From NCBI GenBank assembly GCA_011049465.1, contig DSBP01000089.1, positions 1 through 7,723 on the forward strand: a stretch of 7,723 bases of DNA, read 5' to 3'. Under the pieces are notes generated by a model. It saw only the letters and a list, made by a program, of their open reading frames with translations, was not told the DNA's origin and made no database searches. Shown here one piece after another: positions 6,385 through 7,723 of this stretch (positions are counted from its first letter, which is position 1; every line of letters begins with the position of its first letter). Source of the stretch: a bacterium (lineage in GTDB: Bacteria; Oederibacteriota; PGYV01; DSBP01). The position numbers were made by a program, and so were the translations under genes.

Positions 6385-6407
6385 CGCGAACTAAAGTTCG
6401 CGGCTAC
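6385..6407 (-). repeat. REP8, inverted
   Basis: CGCGAACT-AA-AGTTCGCG (6385-6402) then CTAC at 6404-6407. It pairs with REP7 at the same 44-base distance. Its right linker diverges after AAAGGCG and runs into the leader of the next gene. Confidence 0.85.
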
Positions 6408-6458
6408 GAAGGCGGCTGCAAAGGCGTATGCTAAGAACGGAAAGCAGAGGAGAAATAC

Positions 6459-7526
6459 TTGAAAATCATAAAGTGCTTATTCGCCGCGGGGGTGGTTGTT
6501 TTATTCTCCTGTGCGCAAAAAGGAGGGACTATGCTGATTCAACCTGACAGCGCGGCTGTTTCATATTCGGGAAGGATTGATTTCTCTGACAGGCGCGCGC
6601 CTGTCTTTGACTGGCCCGGGGTTATGATAAGCGCGGTTTTCGCAAACTCCCAAAACTGCTCTGTTATCCTGGACGACAGCGGGGGAAATGACTTCAACGT
6701 CTTCATCAACGGTGTCCACGGCGGGATAATAGAGTGCGTCAAGGGCGAAAAGGAGTATGTTATTTCAAAGAGCCTTGCGCCCGGCGAAAACACGGTCACT
6801 CTGACAAAAAGGACAGAATCCTATGACGGCATCACTGTTTTTAAGGGGTTTGTTGTTGATAAAGGCGCAAAGCCCGGAAAACCTGCTGATGAGCCAAAGC
6901 TGAAGATTGAGTTCATCGGGGATTCCCTTACTGTGGGCTATGGCGTCGAGGGCCCGGGGATAAGCTGTGATTCGGTCAGAAAATACACCAATAACCATAT
7001 GGGGTTTGCCGCGACAGCAGCAAGGGCGCTTAATGGAGGTTTTCACATTATCGCTGTATCGGGCAGGGGGCTTGTTAAAAATTACGGGGAGAATTCTCCG
7101 CAGTCCGAAAGGCCCCTTCCTTTTTATTACGAAAGCACCCTGATGAACAGGCCTGAAGTGAAGTGGGATTTTAAGCTGTGGGTGCCGGATGTTGTCGTAA
7201 TCAACCTCGGCACAAATGACTTTTCAGCAGAGCCAAAGCCAGCGGCAGAGCAATTCATAAACGCCTATACAGCGCTTATTGAAAAGGTGAGGGGATACTA
7301 TCCGGAAGCCGCCATATTTATATGCGAAGGGCCGGCCCAGTCAGAGCCGTTTTTTGACTATTTTGACGCGGTTTTAAGGAAACACGAGGGGAAAAACGTA
7401 CATGCCCTGGAGATGCAGATGTTAAAGCCCGCTGACTGGGCATGCGACTACCACCCGAACCGGAAGGCAGCTGAAAGAATGGCAGGGGAGGCGGTGGAGG
7501 GGATAAAGAGGATTTTAAATTTGTAA
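6459..7526 (+). CDS. Lipoprotein SGNH/GDSL esterase, CE2-like
   Basis: Probable secreted carbohydrate deacetylase, such as an acetylxylan or acetyl-mannan esterase. It has 355 residues. Residues 1-17 are a short signal peptide with lipobox LFSC and acylated Cys18. A beta-rich N-terminal domain (about 30-140) precedes the SGNH domain (about 148-350), the CE2 two-domain layout. SGNH blocks: IGDSLTVGYG with nucleophile Ser156, oxyanion Gly202 (VSGRG), Asn253 (INLGTNDF), and His332 (DYHPN). The residue three before His332 is Cys329, not Asp, in line with the Ser-His dyad reported for some CE2 enzymes. The start is TTG at 6459, six bases after GAGGAG (6447-6452), and is needed for the signal peptide. 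An internal AGGAGG (6521-6526) before ATG at 6531 could start a form lacking it. The exact substrate is not determined. Confidence 0.85.
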   Translation: MKIIKCLFAAGVVVLFSCAQKGGTMLIQPDSAAVSYSGRIDFSDRRAPVFDWPGVMISAVFANSQNCSVILDDSGGNDFNVFINGVHGGIIECVKGEKEYVISKSLAPGENTVTLTKRTESYDGITVFKGFVVDKGAKPGKPADEPKLKIEFIGDSLTVGYGVEGPGISCDSVRKYTNNHMGFAATAARALNGGFHIIAVSGRGLVKNYGENSPQSERPLPFYYESTLMNRPEVKWDFKLWVPDVVVINLGTNDFSAEPKPAAEQFINAYTALIEKVRGYYPEAAIFICEGPAQSEPFFDYFDAVLRKHEGKNVHALEMQMLKPADWACDYHPNRKAAERMAGEAVEGIKRILNL

Positions 7527-7541
7527 TTTGCAATCTGCAAG
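7513..7541 (+). repeat. AT-rich dispersed repeat, copy 2
   Basis: Matches 4253-4280 with one indel and two substitutions. The esterase stop codon TAA (7524-7526) lies inside it, so the last codons (Leu-Asn-Leu) are repeat-derived. Its right part has a small TTGCA-ATC-TGCAA inverted repeat. Confidence 0.55.
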
Positions 7542-7599
7542 TGAAAGAATTACAGCGAGGGAAATTGAAAGGTGAAAGGGAGTATATGGTTAAAGACAG

Positions 7600-7623
7600 T
7601 AATTTGTAATTAGTAATTTGTAG
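7600..7623 (+). repeat. AT-rich repeat, degenerate related copy
   Basis: AATTTGTA occurs at 7601-7608 and 7615-7622 (period 14) in a TAATTTGTAATTAG context, resembling the core of the repeats at 4253 and 7513. Confidence 0.4.
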
Positions 7624-7722
7624 TTGGCAAAACAACCTGAAACTCATTCAAAATTGTATTGTCCGCAGTGTTTGAAGGATACGAATTTCAATCCGATAGC
7701 AATAATAAATCTTGATACGAAT
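7624..7722 (+). CDS. Possible N-terminus of an unidentified CxxC protein (runs off the window)
   Basis: A frame opens at TTG 7624, directly after an in-frame TAG, and stays open for 33 codons to the edge. It begins MAKQPETHSKLYCPQC and has a CPQC pair (Cys13, Cys16) as in zinc ribbons. TTG starts are used by two other genes here. Against it: no Shine-Dalgarno sequence is visible because the upstream bases are AT-rich repeat, the stretch is short, and it contains a direct repeat GATACGAAT (7678-7686, 7714-7722) that could be non-coding. The - strand also has short open frames here. Family not recognised. Confidence 0.3.
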   Translation, partial: MAKQPETHSKLYCPQCLKDTNFNPIAIINLDTN

Positions 7723-7723
7723 G

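Larger units (their letters stand above)
5395..6407 (+). mobile_element. REP/RAYT neighbourhood (transposase gene between two REP clusters)
   Basis: Eight GTAG-footed palindromic hairpins flank a single-gene HUH/Y1 transposase: five upstream and three downstream. Forward and inverted REPs pair as BIME-like units. Classical IS features (flanking target duplications, long terminal repeats) are absent, as expected for this non-autonomous-repeat system. The transposase is presumed to act on the GTAG foot and hairpin as single-stranded DNA, as described for E. coli TnpA-REP. The boundaries given are those of the first duplication and the last foot, not a proven mobile unit. Confidence 0.8.

Noticed and set aside
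5422..6407. CRISPR array
   Set aside because: The repeats are short hairpins in alternating orientation with conserved linkers, not uniform direct repeats with unique spacers, and no cas gene is present.
7318..7647. Reverse-strand open frame across the esterase 3' end
   Set aside because: It is antisense to a supported gene and to AT-rich repeats, has Pro/Ser-rich low-complexity translation and no recognisable motif.

Overview
The window carries a bacterial amino-acid biosynthesis cluster, a small REP/RAYT mobile-element neighbourhood, and one secreted carbohydrate esterase. All recognised genes are on the + strand. The organism cannot be named from this sequence. Clear Shine-Dalgarno sequences (AGGAGG/GGAGG), occasional TTG starts, frequent ATA and AGG codons, and a lipoprotein signal peptide fit a bacterium of intermediate GC. 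LeuC and LeuD are of the shorter, archaeal/HacA-like type found in many deep-branching and anaerobic bacterial lineages. A poorly sampled candidate phylum is possible, but that is inference.

Positions 2-5335 read leuA (5' end cut by the window edge), leuC, leuD, leuB, asd. The leu genes supply chain elongation from 2-ketoisovalerate to 2-ketoisocaproate: isopropylmalate synthase, the two-subunit isomerase, and the dehydrogenase. asd supplies aspartate semialdehyde for lysine, threonine, methionine and, where used, diaminopimelate. leuCDB-asd is a gene order known from other bacteria. The gaps are short, but the leuB-asd gap holds a near-consensus sigma70-type promoter. Its 17-bp spacer is almost exactly filled by a 19-bp perfect palindrome, so asd may have its own regulated transcription.

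Positions 5336-6458 hold eight GTAG-footed hairpins (REP elements) in head-to-head pairs of fixed geometry, surrounding a gene for a REP-associated tyrosine transposase (RAYT, HUH/Y1 family). The hairpin stems covary. Three of the forward REPs are preceded by short tandem duplications ending exactly at the GTAG foot, and one hairpin carries a GTAG foot on both sides. The transposase gene is visibly more AT-rich than its neighbours. RAYT/REP systems are a known class. This particular REP family and its duplications are the most interesting part of the window.

Positions 6459-7526 encode a lipoprotein with a two-domain SGNH/CE2-type esterase, probably a deacetylase of plant or microbial polysaccharide. 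The tail (7527-7723) holds AT-rich dispersed repeats, one shared with the asd upstream region. At the very edge there may be the start of an unidentified CxxC protein.
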